From: Rhynchonema sp. JSB1_4
Taxonomy: Eukaryota; Nematoda; Chromadorea; Monhysterida; Xyalidae
Reading direction: 5' to 3'
Assembly (NCBI GenBank): GCA_030248065.1
Contig: JASAMV010002693.1
Location: forward strand, 1-64,000
Length of the DNA: 64,000 nt
Shown here: piece after piece, positions 22,101 through 33,804 of the stretch
Numbering within the stretch: the first letter of the stretch is position 1
How the letters are laid out: each line of letters starts with the position of its first letter
Notes under the pieces: model-generated
What the model was told of the DNA's origin: nothing
The model's input: only the letters and a program-made list of their open reading frames with translations
The model's database searches: none
Program-made: the position numbers and the translations under genes

Positions 22101-25058
22101 TACGCACGCAGACCCGTGCGGAATGTCTGCAATTGCAGTGGGATTGTGAGCGAGTCTTCGCTTCACTGATGGTATGATAGCAGGCAGTGATGTAGTTGGT
22201 CCGAGCAAGAAAGCTAGCCAGCTGGAGGGGTCCGGCGCAAGAAAGCTAGCTAGCTAGCCGGGTACCCCGATTTGGGGGGTATTGGTCCAGAAGTCAAAAA
22301 CAGGGGTATAAAAATTGGTCGAAATTATACTAAAATAAGCCTTAAAATGCGTATTTTTGTGCACGTGTGAGAAAATTTTGAACGAATTTGACCATTTTGG
22401 CCCATAAAATGATCATTTTGGCACTAAAATCAACACTTTTTTTACTTGGTGACCGGAGCAAGAAAACTAGCTAGCCAGTTTGGGGGGTATGGGTTTCGGA
22501 GCAAGAAAGCTACCTAGCAGTTGGGGGGTAATACCCCCATACCTCCCAACCACATCACTGATAGCAGGGCAAGTTATGTTTAGAATATTAGACCAGTGCG
22601 TCTGAAGTTGATACCCTGTTTCCTTTTATCCGAACGGTGAGCCACCCGAAAACGTGAAACGCGACAATGTCATGTATAAAACGACTCGATTATTTCATTA
22701 GCACAATTGACCCTAAGCTGCTATGACGCCTGCATCTCATGGCTGAGATTCACTACAGGTCTTTGAGCGCACTCTGTGTGACGGCAATGCATCACAGCAG
22801 CATGGACGATGTTCGTATCCTTCCATACAATTACATGCGAGCATTACCTCATGTCCGAGATGCGAGTACAACATGCGATTGCACGATGACGCCTTGGCAT
22901 ACGTGATTGCATCGTAGACCTCCTCCAGTTCGTTCGGGTTTTCGATGGGAACCTGAAAAGTTATGGATCCGTCGGACATCAAATCATACGGCCTGAGTAA
23001 ATCATAGGAAAAAGAGCACCTCAATAGGATGTGAGCTGTGCAATGCATCCAGATCGAGCCCCCTGACCACTTCGTCGTGCACGAATCGCAGCATGACCTC
23101 GAACTCGGGATATTGGTGCTCGGTGAAGAGATACTCGATAAAATTGGCGAAACCCTCCTTCAGCCACAGATCCGTCCACCATTTCTGCAAAACATAATGA
23201 GAAATAAATATGATTACGCATGCTGACCTGCATGACTGCTCGTTGAAACACCAACGAACCATGGTGACCAGATCACCGAACCACATGTGTGCGAGTTCAT
23301 GTGCGATCACCAACGCCACACGTGACTTGATCACTGCACTTGTGCGCTCGGGGTCGACTATCAGCAACACCTCACGGAATGTCACCAGACCCCAGTTCTC
23401 CATCGCACCTGAATGCAAAAAAGAATAGAATTAACAAGATTCAACTCAAAACTGATGATGCTTGATAGAAATAACAGGGGTGCGACACCGCAACTGCCGC
23501 AACACCAATAACAGACCCATGCTGAAATCGGGCACAGCAATCAAGTCACATTTGGGGATCGGATACTGAATACCGAAGAACTCGTTGTAATATTCGAGCG
23601 CATGTTTGGCACACTGAAATCAACATTGCAAAAATTAGACGTATTAGATTTTTGAATTTTACTCAGACTTCGATCAGATTTGTTGCACAACTCACATCAA
23701 GAGCAAATCCCACATGGGTGATATTATGCGGCACGGTGTAGACGCGCACAATTATGCCTTCTTTGGTTTTGGTCTGAAAAATAACAATAATAAAACAACA
23801 GTTGCCTTCGTTACGCGAATCCAATCGCAAACAAACTCCCGCTCGAACACACCTCTTTGTGGGCAAATGTTCCGACAGCGAACGCGACCAGATAGGACGA
23901 CATCAATGGACTTGTGACACCGTTCCAGCCTCGTTGTCTCGCTATCACATTCTGCAATTCGGAGAGACATTCAAAAATGGGTGCACCCCAAAAATGTGCG
24001 ATAAAATCAATAGCGAGATGAAAAACTTACCATGTTCGCAGGGCGTGGCCCTTCTACGGTCAAGGTCACATCAAATTTGGCCTTGTAGATTGGCTCGTCC
24101 CAGCACGGGAATGCCATACGTGCATAGGTGCTCTGTTGAGAAGAAAATCACAATGCATGCCAGCAACAAACAAAAAACTAGAGAGCGCCCCTGCTGGTGC
24201 TGGCCATAATTTTTCGGATCATCACCGGCGTCGTAACTGCTGCGTAGATCCACGCATCGGTCGTTGAGTTCGCCGGTGAATGTGAGACTCACTGCGCCTT
24301 CCACCGCACTTCGCTCCACCTTGACCACAAGCTTCATCTTCGTTCAGTTCACCGACAGCTTGTCGTGCTCTGCAAATTGGATTTTTGCAATGACAAAAAC
24401 TGGCGTTGAAAATTGACAGATCTGTTAAGCACAACGTACAGACCTTTGTCGCCGCTTTCACCGACGCCGTGCCATCTTCAATTTCTTCGTATTCAACGTG
24501 AGCTATCGGTCGGTTTCAGCACCTGCAGATCACAAACTTGGGTGTTGAGAAGAGCAATTGAGCAAAAAAGGACTCAATTCCAGTTTTATAGAATGTGAGT
24601 TGTTGTTGGGTCGTGGGTTTCGCACGGGGCGGGGTTCCCGTGAGGGGGGGGTAAAATGGGGAGGGAAGAGGTTTGGGGGAAGCGGGGGTTCCCGCCCCTT
24701 GGTCAAATTGGCCCCTGAAGGGGGTAGCATTTGGAAAAAAGGAAGAAGGAATCTTACATCGCAGGACTTTCGCGGATACACTTGAAATGTCCAAAAATCG
24801 CACGCTTAGCGCGTCAGATACACCAATTTTGAATGAAATCTGGCGTTCGCGCACGTGAAAAGTGAAATTTAGGACGGTCTAGCGCTTTTTTAGAATGCGT
24901 TTTCAGGGACAAAATAATTGAAGAAGTATTTGGCGATTAGACTGAGCATAGTTCAATGGGGCAATAGTATCGGGGCGGATGATGTATAGTCCGTCCACCA
25001 GCTCATGGCACTTTGTGTTGCTGCTGGCTGGTTTGTTCCCTTCCTCCACGTACTAATG
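19122..25058 (-). CDS. NPEPPS: Puromycin-sensitive aminopeptidase, M1 family (left arm; 5' part damaged)
   Basis: M1 zinc aminopeptidase, cytosolic in animals, removing N-terminal residues from peptides. Exons from 3' to 5': 19122-19262, 19325-19372, 19430-19588, 20080-20190, 20261-20317, 20383-20525, 20588-20672, 20853-21002, 21305-21439, 21508-21647, 21895-22126, 22848-22952, 23020-23184, 23260-23408, 23517-23613, 23696-23773, then 23853-23951, 24031-24132 and further damaged exons to ~24,570. The catalytic region is intact: GAMENWGLVTFRE, HELAHMWFGDLVTM (HELAH at 23,287-23,301) and WLKEGFANFIEYL with the third zinc ligand, then STWTKQMGFPVV. The C-terminus ends TQHKY. Two 5' exons are shorter than in the right arm by 18 and 6 nt with scrambled residues, and the exon near 24,190-24,372 has frame-breaking single-base losses. 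A repeat replaces most of the first exon (24,600-24,960). The start codon is not resolved. Consensus errors or real decay could explain this. Confidence 0.88.
19680..20079. repeat. PSA intron with hairpin-rich low-complexity insert
   Basis: This intron holds self-complementary words such as CCGGTAATTTTTTCGGGTG and CCGGGCTCCGGAAAAAAG, plus A/T runs. It is present in both arms (right: about 29,870-30,240). I cannot define element ends or a target duplication. Confidence 0.35.
22185..22560. mobile_element. CAGTG-type element, 'AAGAAAGCTAGC' family
   Basis: Ends CAGTGATGTAGTTGG / CCAACCACATCACTG are flanked by a perfect 8-bp duplication atagcagg (22,177-22,184 and 22,561-22,568). The motif GAGCAAGAAAGCTAGC is repeated near both ends next to G runs. 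It lies in the PSA intron between exons 22,848-22,952 and 21,895-22,126. In the right arm the corresponding stretch (about 27,570-27,850) is present but scrambled by indels. Confidence 0.85.
24600..24960. mobile_element. Left-arm-only relative of the CAGTGGCGGATCC element, over the PSA first exon
   Basis: GCCCCTGAAGGGGG, a GAAGAAGGAA block, ATCGCAGGA and CCAAAAATCGCACGCTTAGCGC match the element at 13,813-14,208 in order. The ends are not clean, so the insertion site and duplication cannot be read. The right arm instead has coding sequence for the PSA N-terminus here (25,330-25,533). Confidence 0.6.
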
Positions 25059-25225
25059 AAAGAGAAATTGAGTTTCCAAAAAAAATTATTTTTGCTCCTA
25101 AATTGCTGTTTTTATGAAATCGACGTGTTTTATCGATTTTAATTTAATTTTAAATTTGATCGAATTCAATCGTTTTCGACACATTTTCTTATTTTTTAAG
25201 TTTTTTTGCAAAATCGCTCACGCTC
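25059..25225. other. Axis of the inverted duplication, AT-rich spacer
   Basis: This short AT-rich stretch lies between mirrored motifs: aatgaaagagaaattgag ends near 25,072 and its complement ctcaatttctctttcatt starts near 25,224. The two PSA copies are transcribed away from it on either side, so it must hold, or lie very close to, the 5' control region of both. I see no recognisable promoter motif beyond the A/T runs. Confidence 0.7.
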
Positions 25226-25245
25226 AATTTCTCTTTCATTAGAAC

Positions 25246-28200
25246 GTGGAGGAAGCGAACAAACCGGCCAGCAGCAACACAAAGTGCCATGAGCTGGTGG
25301 ACGGACTATACCTTTGGCTGTGCCAAACTGTGTGCTATGCACGGGCAACCAAACACGTTCAGTTATCAACAACAGGTACAGTCGACGCAGGTCATTCGAG
25401 GCCACAGAGCCCCACCGTGTGCGACCAAAACCATCGTTGGCGTGCCCACACCCAGCCGACGCGCTATGTCATCAAGATCAAGACCGATCTGAGTGCGTTC
25501 ACATTCTATGGTGAACAGACGGTGGAATTGGAGGTGCCTTTTTGTGCTCGAATTTGGCTCTTCTCTCAACACCCAAGTTTGTGATCTGCAGGTGCTGAAA
25601 CCGACCGATAGCTTCACGTTGAATACGAAGAAATTGAAGATTGGCACGGCGTCGGTGAAAGTCGGCGACAAAGGTCTGTACGTTGTGCCATGTAAAATCA
25701 TATAAGATCGTGTCAATTTTTCAACGCCAGTTTTTTGTCATTGCAAAAATCCAATTTGCAGAGCACGACAATCTGTCGGTGAACGTGAACGAAGATGACG
25801 AAAAGCTTGTGGTCAAGGTTGGCAGCGAAGTGCCGGTTGGCAAGGCGCAGTTGAGTCTCACATTCACGGGCGAACTCAACGACTCGATGCGTGGATTCTA
25901 TCGCAGCAGTTATCGATCGCCGGGTGATGATGCCGAAAAATTCATGGCCAGCACCCAGTTCGAGGTTGGCTTGCTTCTCTAGTTTTTTGTTTGTACTTGC
26001 TGGCATGCATTGTGATTTTCTTCTCAACAGAGCACCTATGCACGTATGGCATTCCCGTGCTGGGACGAGCCAATCTACAAGGCCAAATTTGATGTGACTT
26101 TGACCGTCAAGAAGGAGCTCACTGCCCTGTCGAACATGGTAAGTTTTTCATCTCGCTATTGATTTTATCGCACATTTTTGGGGTGCACCCATTTTTGAAT
26201 GTTCTCTCCGAATTCGCAGAACGTGATCAGCGAGACGAACGTCGCCGATGGCTGGAAAGACGTGGTGTTCGCCACAAGTCCATTGATGTCGTCCTATCTG
26301 GTCGCGTTCGCTGTCGGAACATTTGCCCACAAAGAGGTATGTTCGAGCGGGAGTTTGTTTGCGATTGGATTCGCGTAACGAAGGCAACTGTTGTTTTTTA
26401 TTATTGTTATTTTGCAGACCAAAACCAAAGAAGGCATAATTGTGCGCGTCTACACCGTGCCGCATAATATCACCCATGTGGGATTTGCTCTTGATGTGAG
26501 TTGTGCAACAAATCTGATCCAAGTCTGAGTAAAATTCAAAAATCTAATACGTCTAATTTTTGCAATGTTGATTTCAGTGTGCCAAACATGCGCTCGAATA
26601 TTACAACGAGTTCTTCGGTATTCAGTATCCGATCCCCAAATGTGACTTGATTGCTGTGCCCGATTTCAGCATGGGTCTGTTATTTCTATCAAGCATCATC
26701 AGTTTTGAGTTGAATCTTGTTAATTCTGTTCTTTTTTGCATTCAGGTGCGATGGAGAACTGGGGTCTGGTGACATTCCGTGAGGTGTTGCTGATAGTCGA
26801 CCCCGAGCGCACAAGTGCAGTGACAGTCACGTGTGGCGTTGGGATCCACATGACTCGCAACAGGGTTCGCTGGCCCAGGTTTGGTGTTTCAACGAGCAGT
26901 CATGCAGGTCAGCATGCGTAATCATATTTATTTCTCATTATGTTTTGCAGAAATGGTGGACGGATCTGTGGCTGAAGGAGGGTTTCGCCAATTTTATCGA
27001 GTATCTCTTCACCGAGCACCAATATCCCGAGTTCGAGGTCATGCTGCGATTCGTGCACGACGAAGTGGTCAGGGGGCTCGATCTGGATGCATTGCACAGC
27101 TCACATCCTATTGAGGTGCTCTTTTTCCTATGATTTACTCAGGCCGTATGATTTGATGTCCGACGGATCCATAACTTATCAGGTTCCCATCGAAAACCCG
27201 AACGAACTGGAGGAGGTCTACGATGCAATCACGTATGCCAAGGCGTCATCGTGCAATCGCATGTTGTACCGCATCTCGGACATGAGGTAATGCTCGCATG
27301 TAATTGTATGGAAGGATACGAACATCGTCCATGCTGCTGTGATACATTCCGTCACACAGAGTGCGCTCAAAGACCTGTAGTGAATCTCAGCCATGAGATG
27401 CAGGTGTCATAGCAGCTTAGGGTCAATTGTGCTAATGAAATAATCGAGTCGTTTTATACATGACATTGTCGCGTTTCACGTTTTCGGGTGGCTCACCGGT
27501 CGGAGAAAAGGAAACAGGGTATCAACTTCAGACGCACTGGTGTAATATTCTAAAAATAACTTGCCCTGCTATCGGGCGGGCGAAACACTGCTAGGAGCTT
27601 TCTTCTCCGAAACCCAACCCCCCACTGGTAGCTGTTTTCTTGCTCCGGTCACCAGAAAAGTGTTGATTTAGTGCCAAATGATCATTTTATGGGCCAAAAT
27701 CAATCCCACACGTGCACAAAAATACGCATTTTAAGGCTTATTTTAATAATTTCGACCAATTTTTATACCCCTGTTTTGACTTCTACCAACATCGGGCTAC
27801 CCGACCACTTTCTTGCGCGGACCCCTCCAGCTGGCTCTCGCTGCTATCATACCATCATGAAGCGAGACTCGCTCAATCCCACTGCAATTCTTCCCACGTC
27901 TGCGTCATCTGGCCAAATACGCTCCGCGCGCCGTTTGTCTCTGTCGGAGGGTGCGGCACTGATGTGGGCAGTATGATGACAGACAACAGATGGCCCGGTG
28001 TGCCATTGAAACATCAGGATGGAAAGTGCACGCTCGTTGACGCAGGAACGATTCTTTGCATGGAACCAAAGGTTGGCGCACCACCACTGACTGTCTGGGC
28101 TGGATTTTCGGAGCTACTCTTTTATCGTGGCCATTGTCCACTCCGTTGTCCGACTACGAGCGTCCTGTCATGCAGTTTATATAATGCTAATCCCAATTAG

Positions 28201-30796
28201 AGTATATACTATGTGCAAAACAGGTGGTACCATAAGGTAATATCTTCAATTTTTCATTTCAATTTCTGTTCTCTGCAAATAAACCAGAAGCACTCCAACG
28301 ACAACAATAATTCAGACAAGTCCAATTCGCTGTGGCACGTGCCTGTGACGGTGATCACGGCCAGCTCGCCGAAGGACCCGTCGCTCGATTGTTGCTCAAG
28401 GAGAAAACACAGACGTTCGAACTGAAGGATGTGAAAGCGAATGATTGGATCAAGGTTGAATTGATTGATCATTGCATATTCACTCACTGATTGATGTATA
28501 ATTGTTTGATGTTGACCTGCAGTTGAATGCCGGCATGACCGGTTACTACCGTGTCAGCTACTCGGACTCGATGATGGCTGCGTTGCGCGAACCGTTGAAA
28601 TCTCAAAAGTTGGGCCCGGCCGATCGCTTCAATTTGATCACCGACATCTTCGCCCTGGTTAGTTGAGAGATGCATGACTAAGATTGTGTTGTAAAACACC
28701 TGTGCTTCCTTGCCCAATCGCCAATGATATAAATTTAGATGCTTGTTTCTCTTGCTTTGTGCAGGATTTCAGGATTGCATTTCTGAGTTCCGCAGGTTTC
28801 TTCTGTTGTAAAAAGCAGGCACCATGATACTGTTTCTGCCAACGTTGTTTGTCCGATTTGTGCCAGCAGCAATTTTGTTTGGCAGCGTTCGACAGCAACC
28901 GCAGCTGACTCAGGCACCAATGGGATGCGAATCCGAATTTTTCCCATTCCCCTATCCAGGTCCGCGCCGGTCGTGCATCGTGCACCCAGTTCCTGGACGT
29001 GTTCGAGGCGTGCAGTGCCACCGAGGACTACCTGATCGTCTGGCAGGAAATCGATGCCGCGCTCGGCACAATGGCCAACGTGCTGCAACGACACGATGAT
29101 GGCGGCAAGGTGGGTTGTGTTGCTGAGTGAAGTTTGCTACTTATAGTCGATACAACTGGCCACCACAGCTTTACTTATGCTCAATTGCAACAGACGGGTC
29201 GTACAACTTCGCTCCTCCAATGCCATAGACTCCCAATAATTTGCTGCAGGCTAAGGCGCAGTTGAACAAGTTCATCATCGACCACTACACCCCGATCGCT
29301 GACAAACTCACATGGGAAGTATCGGACAAAGAGGGTATGGCACGGTCGGCAACGCTGAAGTGAGAAACGTGAATAATGACAAAACTGAATTATAGCGCCG
29401 CAACGTTGCACACTGCGTGCGGTGGTGCTCGGGCGATTGGGCAAGCCGGGCATCAGCCCACCATTGATCGTGTCAGGAAGGAGTTCGCCGCACACATGAA
29501 TAAACAAGAACCTGCAGGCTGACATTCGACGTGTGGTTCGTTGGTCGTACTTCTGTTGTCTGAGTCCTACATTGATGATTTTAGATTCCTATTTATTCAG
29601 ATTTACGGAATCACGCGCGCACAGGTGGTGAGGCGGCGTTCAACGATATGAAGAAGGTTGGCTGGGCGATTGTTTGGAAGCTGAAGCTACATTACGCACA
29701 GTGTGCTGGTAGTTATCTGTTTGTAGATCAACGAGTCGAGCTATTTCCCGGAAGTGCAACGCAACGCGCTCATCTCACTCGCTGCCTTCCCGATAAGGAT
29801 GTGCTCAAGAAGGCAATTGAGTACATTGTGGACTCGGTATGCCATTATTGTTTTATGATTATGACATTTCTTGCACAGGGGCCAACTGGAAAAACCTTTT
29901 TTCTGAAAAAACGAAAAAAACTTTTTTCCGGAGCCCGGTATTTTTCGAAAAAAAGATCACCCGAAAAAATTACCGGTGATGTATTTTTCCGAGAACTGTG
30001 TTTTTTGTATTGAGTGGCGAAACATTTTTCTTGAGGGTTCGAGCCCGTGTTATAAAACGTTAAAGAACCACGTTAAACAGGCCTAAAACATCCGAAAACG
30101 ACCCTTTTTCAAACCTAAAACGCACAAGCGAGGCTTAGCGAACCACAAGTAAGGCAAGATTTGTCAAAAAAATGTGTGTTTTGGTGTTTTCGTGTTAGAA
30201 ACATAAATTACCGTAATGTAATTTTAGTCACTTAACTTTTTGTTTTTTGAGCTCACAGTTTTTCGTTCTGTGCGAGCAGCTGCATTATTCGTGTTCCCCA
30301 ACGACCAGACGCCTAAGTCAATTGCAGGGCAAAGTGCGCAAACAAGACATGATTATTGCGTTCCTATCTGCTTCGGGCACAGCCAACGGACAAGACCATC
30401 TTTGGGGAAATATTTCAAGCAAAATATGGATAAATTGATCGGCGTATATGACGACGCCAACTCGTCGTTGTTCCAACATATCATGCAGGTCAGATAGAAG
30501 AACTCACTGATGGTTTTCATTCTTTGAAGTTTCAGTGCTTTTCAGATTTCCATTGAGCACCATTGCGATGAGAAAGTGGCCAAAGAAGCGGAGGTGCGCT
30601 CTATTATTTTCATTGCACTGCGTTATCTAAACAAAAGAATGTTTCATGTGCGCAGGATTTGATCAACGGCAGTTGTCATGCTGCGACGCTCAATCGACCG
30701 ATGCGTCAGTCAGTCGAAGCTGTACGATTGAATGCTGCGTTGTTGTCACGTGACGCAAAACCAGTCGCTGATTGGTTGACGCAACACAAATACTAG
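25246..30796 (+). pseudogene. NPEPPS: Puromycin-sensitive aminopeptidase (right arm; active-site region and later exons disrupted)
   Basis: The mirror of the left PSA. Well-read exons: the N-terminal exon ending ~25,533 (QPTRYVIKIKTDLSAFTFYG), 25592-25673, 25762-25964, 26031-26138, 26220-26336, 26418-26495, 26578-26674, and 26951-27115 (KWWTDLWLKEGFANFIEYL). GAMEN is at 26,746-26,760. Between 26,819 and 26,880 several small deletions remove the HELAH zinc site that the left copy keeps. Further losses occur at ~27,270 (one base), 27,850-28,060 (the exon with TWTKQMGFP), ~29,445, ~29,500, ~29,790, and a gain at ~30,405. The stop is at 30,794-30,796. The 5' half here is intact where the left copy is damaged. 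I label it a pseudogene because the frame and catalytic site are broken as written, but uncorrected long-read consensus near the axis is an equally good explanation. The start codon is not resolved. Confidence 0.7.
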
Positions 30797-31409
30797 ATGC
30801 TCATTGGTTGAATCGTTCGGTAGTTGTTATTGAGAAGTTATGCACTGTTGATCGTGTTTGTTTCTTTTGTCCAATTACGTATTGTTGCTGTTGAGATTGC
30901 ACCTCACTCTAGGCATTATAATAATTTTGTTATGTTTATTGCGTTTTTTTATTATTGCTGCTTGGTTGACGTTAGGATAGTGTTTGTTGCTGTTTGTAAA
31001 CCGGTTTGTTGTGTCGGTCTGATGATCAAAAAACGTGGCTTGTGTACGAGTCCCACCATTTTGTGACCACGATGGCTCAACTGGTGATTGTTTGTTTGAT
31101 CTGCTTTCTGTAATATTCTGCACGTGTGTTTCTTGTTGTATTTTTGTCTCGTCGGGTCCTGTTATCATCCATGCCACGGCCTTTTATTGATATTGTGCGT
31201 TTTGTGTCACGTATTTTTTCAGTTTTGTCATTTGTGAAATGATAAAAGCGTTCACTTTCATGCTAGTGGTTGGGCAATATAGTACCGTGGCAGAATTCAT
31301 GTCACAGGGACAACATTAAAATAATGGTGCTAAAAGCGGGTGCAGCATAGAATTTCACGTATGACGAAGATTCATAAACGATAAAAATAGAGAAGACGCA
31401 TTAATTTGA

Positions 31410-32831
31410 TCACGCGTTGGACAGTCGCTGTTTGTACAACTGAATCCTGTACTTTTTGTGGTGATTATAGGCGCGCAGGAAGTGCCAGCCCTCAATGACC
31501 GTCATCAACAAGTAGACCTCGAACCCGGCAACGATCAGAAACAGACAGCACAGCCACAGGCGTTCGACCATGTCCTGTTGGAATGAATCGGCTCGCAAAT
31601 GGCCATACCGTAATACGTAATTGAAACTGAACAACAAGGCATCCCTTGACAGCCACCAAACAGATGCGTCATTTTTGCGATTGCGTTTGTCTCCCATGCC
31701 CATTTTGTGTTTTCTTGAGAGAAAGCTCAGCCTCAGAACAGAAACCTCTCACCTTTATCAAAACAAGTCCAATGGGGCGCACTAACCGGCACCCTTATTT
31801 TGTCGAATTCCAGCTCGAGCTCCTTCCAGAAGTAGTCATAGGCATACAGGGCAAAGTATGTGACCGACAACGCCAATGATGCCACTTGCACCACGCAATG
31901 GGGCAACAGCAGGTGTGGGGAGCTTAGCAGAATTGCACATAACATGAGACTGCTCTGCAAAGACAAGTTGTTCAGGTGTTTAGTGTGGTGACTGTCATCG
32001 GTTGGACATCGTTGTGACCTGCTGCAGCAGGACACCAGAAATCAGCAAATTATTTGCTTCTTGGACGAGTGCTTTTCTTGAATAAAAAGATTCTAAGATA
32101 CATAGGTACATCAGCCACTTATTGCTGAAGCAGCTGATCATCGGCTGTCCAGGAACAACGTTTGCGCTGGTCGAAACTTTTGACACGCGTCAACCGTAAA
32201 ATATTGCAACAGTCACGTGGAGGCGACAAAATGTAAGATCCGATGTGACCACCAAGCTTGACATCGTCATTGATGTTTCACAAAACTTACCGCAACGAGC
32301 CAGCAAACAGTGGACATGGCGACAATGTAGTCGATCACAATGGGTGATCTGTGATCTATCAAGTCAGCGTTGTGTGAATGCAGTCCGTGATGTTCCACTG
32401 GCTGCGTGTTGGGTGTGTCACACGAGTCGACCATGCCAAACAGACCGATGCAGAAATTGTCGTTCATGTGGTACATTCGGATACGATCACAGGTCAACGC
32501 CAAGAGGATCAGCATCACCAGCACCTGGAAACAGGCTTTGGCATCAATTCCAGATGTCAATCCGTGTTAAGTAGTGATCCGATATCATGCCGCCCACTAC
32601 GGAGGTGTACATATCCACTGACAAGGAATGACAGCTCGGAGTTGAAGTGTATTTCTCCTTATCATCATTATTCGCACAATATGGTTCAGCAGACACACTG
32701 ACCTCAACGACGGCTAATGTGCACAGCCCATGACGTATGCGATACAAGCTGCAGCAGCAATATGGTTCATCAATTGCCAGTTCACTGCGACGTCGATTCA
32801 ACAGCACCGAATGCCCACTGGATTTAGTCAT
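31410..32831 (-). CDS. LAPTM4-like four-pass membrane protein (right arm)
   Basis: This is the mirror copy of 17,085-18,503, with the start codon at 32,831 and the stop at 31,410-31,412. The four exons and their splice sites are preserved. I noticed no frame-breaking change. It is codirectional with and downstream of the right WASHC5, and convergent with the right PSA copy. Confidence 0.65.
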
Positions 32832-33804
32832 TTTGCTTTTTGAAGTTTGGAATTTCGTGGTAAACCTTTCAGAATTTTTAAGATGTTTGGGCTTTTGCGA
32901 CCATCGAAACAAGCTTTTCAAAGTAACAAAAGGCCATAGTTTGTCACGTTCTTGATATTCCAATTTTCTCGCGTTAATTCTTCAAAGTTTTAGAAACAAA
33001 AGATCAGCTTACCCTCCACATGAGGATAAAAAAACCGAACTTTTGTGGCCCGGAAATTAATAAAAGCTCGTTTTTAGTGCCAGAAATCGGGTCGGTCATA
33101 CATCAATGGTGTGCTGCCAAAAAGCAGCTGGGGACAGAAAAAGTTGTATAACAGAAGTACCGAACCAGTGTTGACATGCAATCAGTTCCTGTCATAAACA
33201 ACACTGAAAACGGCCGAAAAACGTCTGCTGCATCGAAAAGACAGGGCCAAGTCAGCCGGCGGGCCAAGCAGATACCGACATATTCAGGCAAAATTATGGA
33301 CTGCAGAAAGTGCCAAGCTTTACAGCTGTGTGGAACCGCCAGTTTATATCACCCACCAACAGAGCTGAACAAAACAGATAGGGCATAGCAGCTGCTGGGA
33401 TAGTCGACACAGAAGTTGAGCACCGCTGTTGTTTTGCGTGCATTAATGCGCCAGTGCATTCCAACGGCTGCAGAAGCACATCAAAGTGGTAAATATTCAT
33501 CCATTTGGCACAAATGAGGCAAACATTCTATCCCCAGCACATAAAGTGCAACGCAGCCAAGCGAGCGAAACACAGCGCTTTGCGTCAATACCAAATTATG
33601 ACAGCAACATTCTCATTTAATTACTGCTCATTTTGGTGTGAAGTGTCCATTAGCTACAGCTGTGTGGGTGTTCCAACAACTTTTGTTCCGTATTTTACGC
33701 TTCTCATTTCACGGTGTTTTACGGTTCTCGATAATATTCTGATATCTTTATTTCACAAGGCACTATGATTTGGCGAATATCAGTACAATAACCAAACTAA
33801 TAAA

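Larger units (their letters stand above)
1..25058. repeat. Left arm of ~25-kb inverted duplication
   Basis: Reading this stretch as its reverse complement gives the sequence of 25,226-50,628. Position 1 pairs with about 50,628, the WASHC5 start 457 with 50,170, the WASHC5 stop 16,110 with 33,807, the LAPTM-like stop 18,503 with 31,410, and the PSA stop 19,122 with 30,796. The coordinate sum drifts between about 49,910 and 50,630 because each arm carries private insertions and deletions. Most exons I compared are identical or differ by single bases. The arm reaches the window edge, so its outer limit is not seen. Confidence 0.95.

Noticed and set aside
30020..30050. GGGTTCGAGCCC resembling a tRNA B box
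   Set aside because: The expected T-stem pairing and the other tRNA arms are absent around it in both arms.
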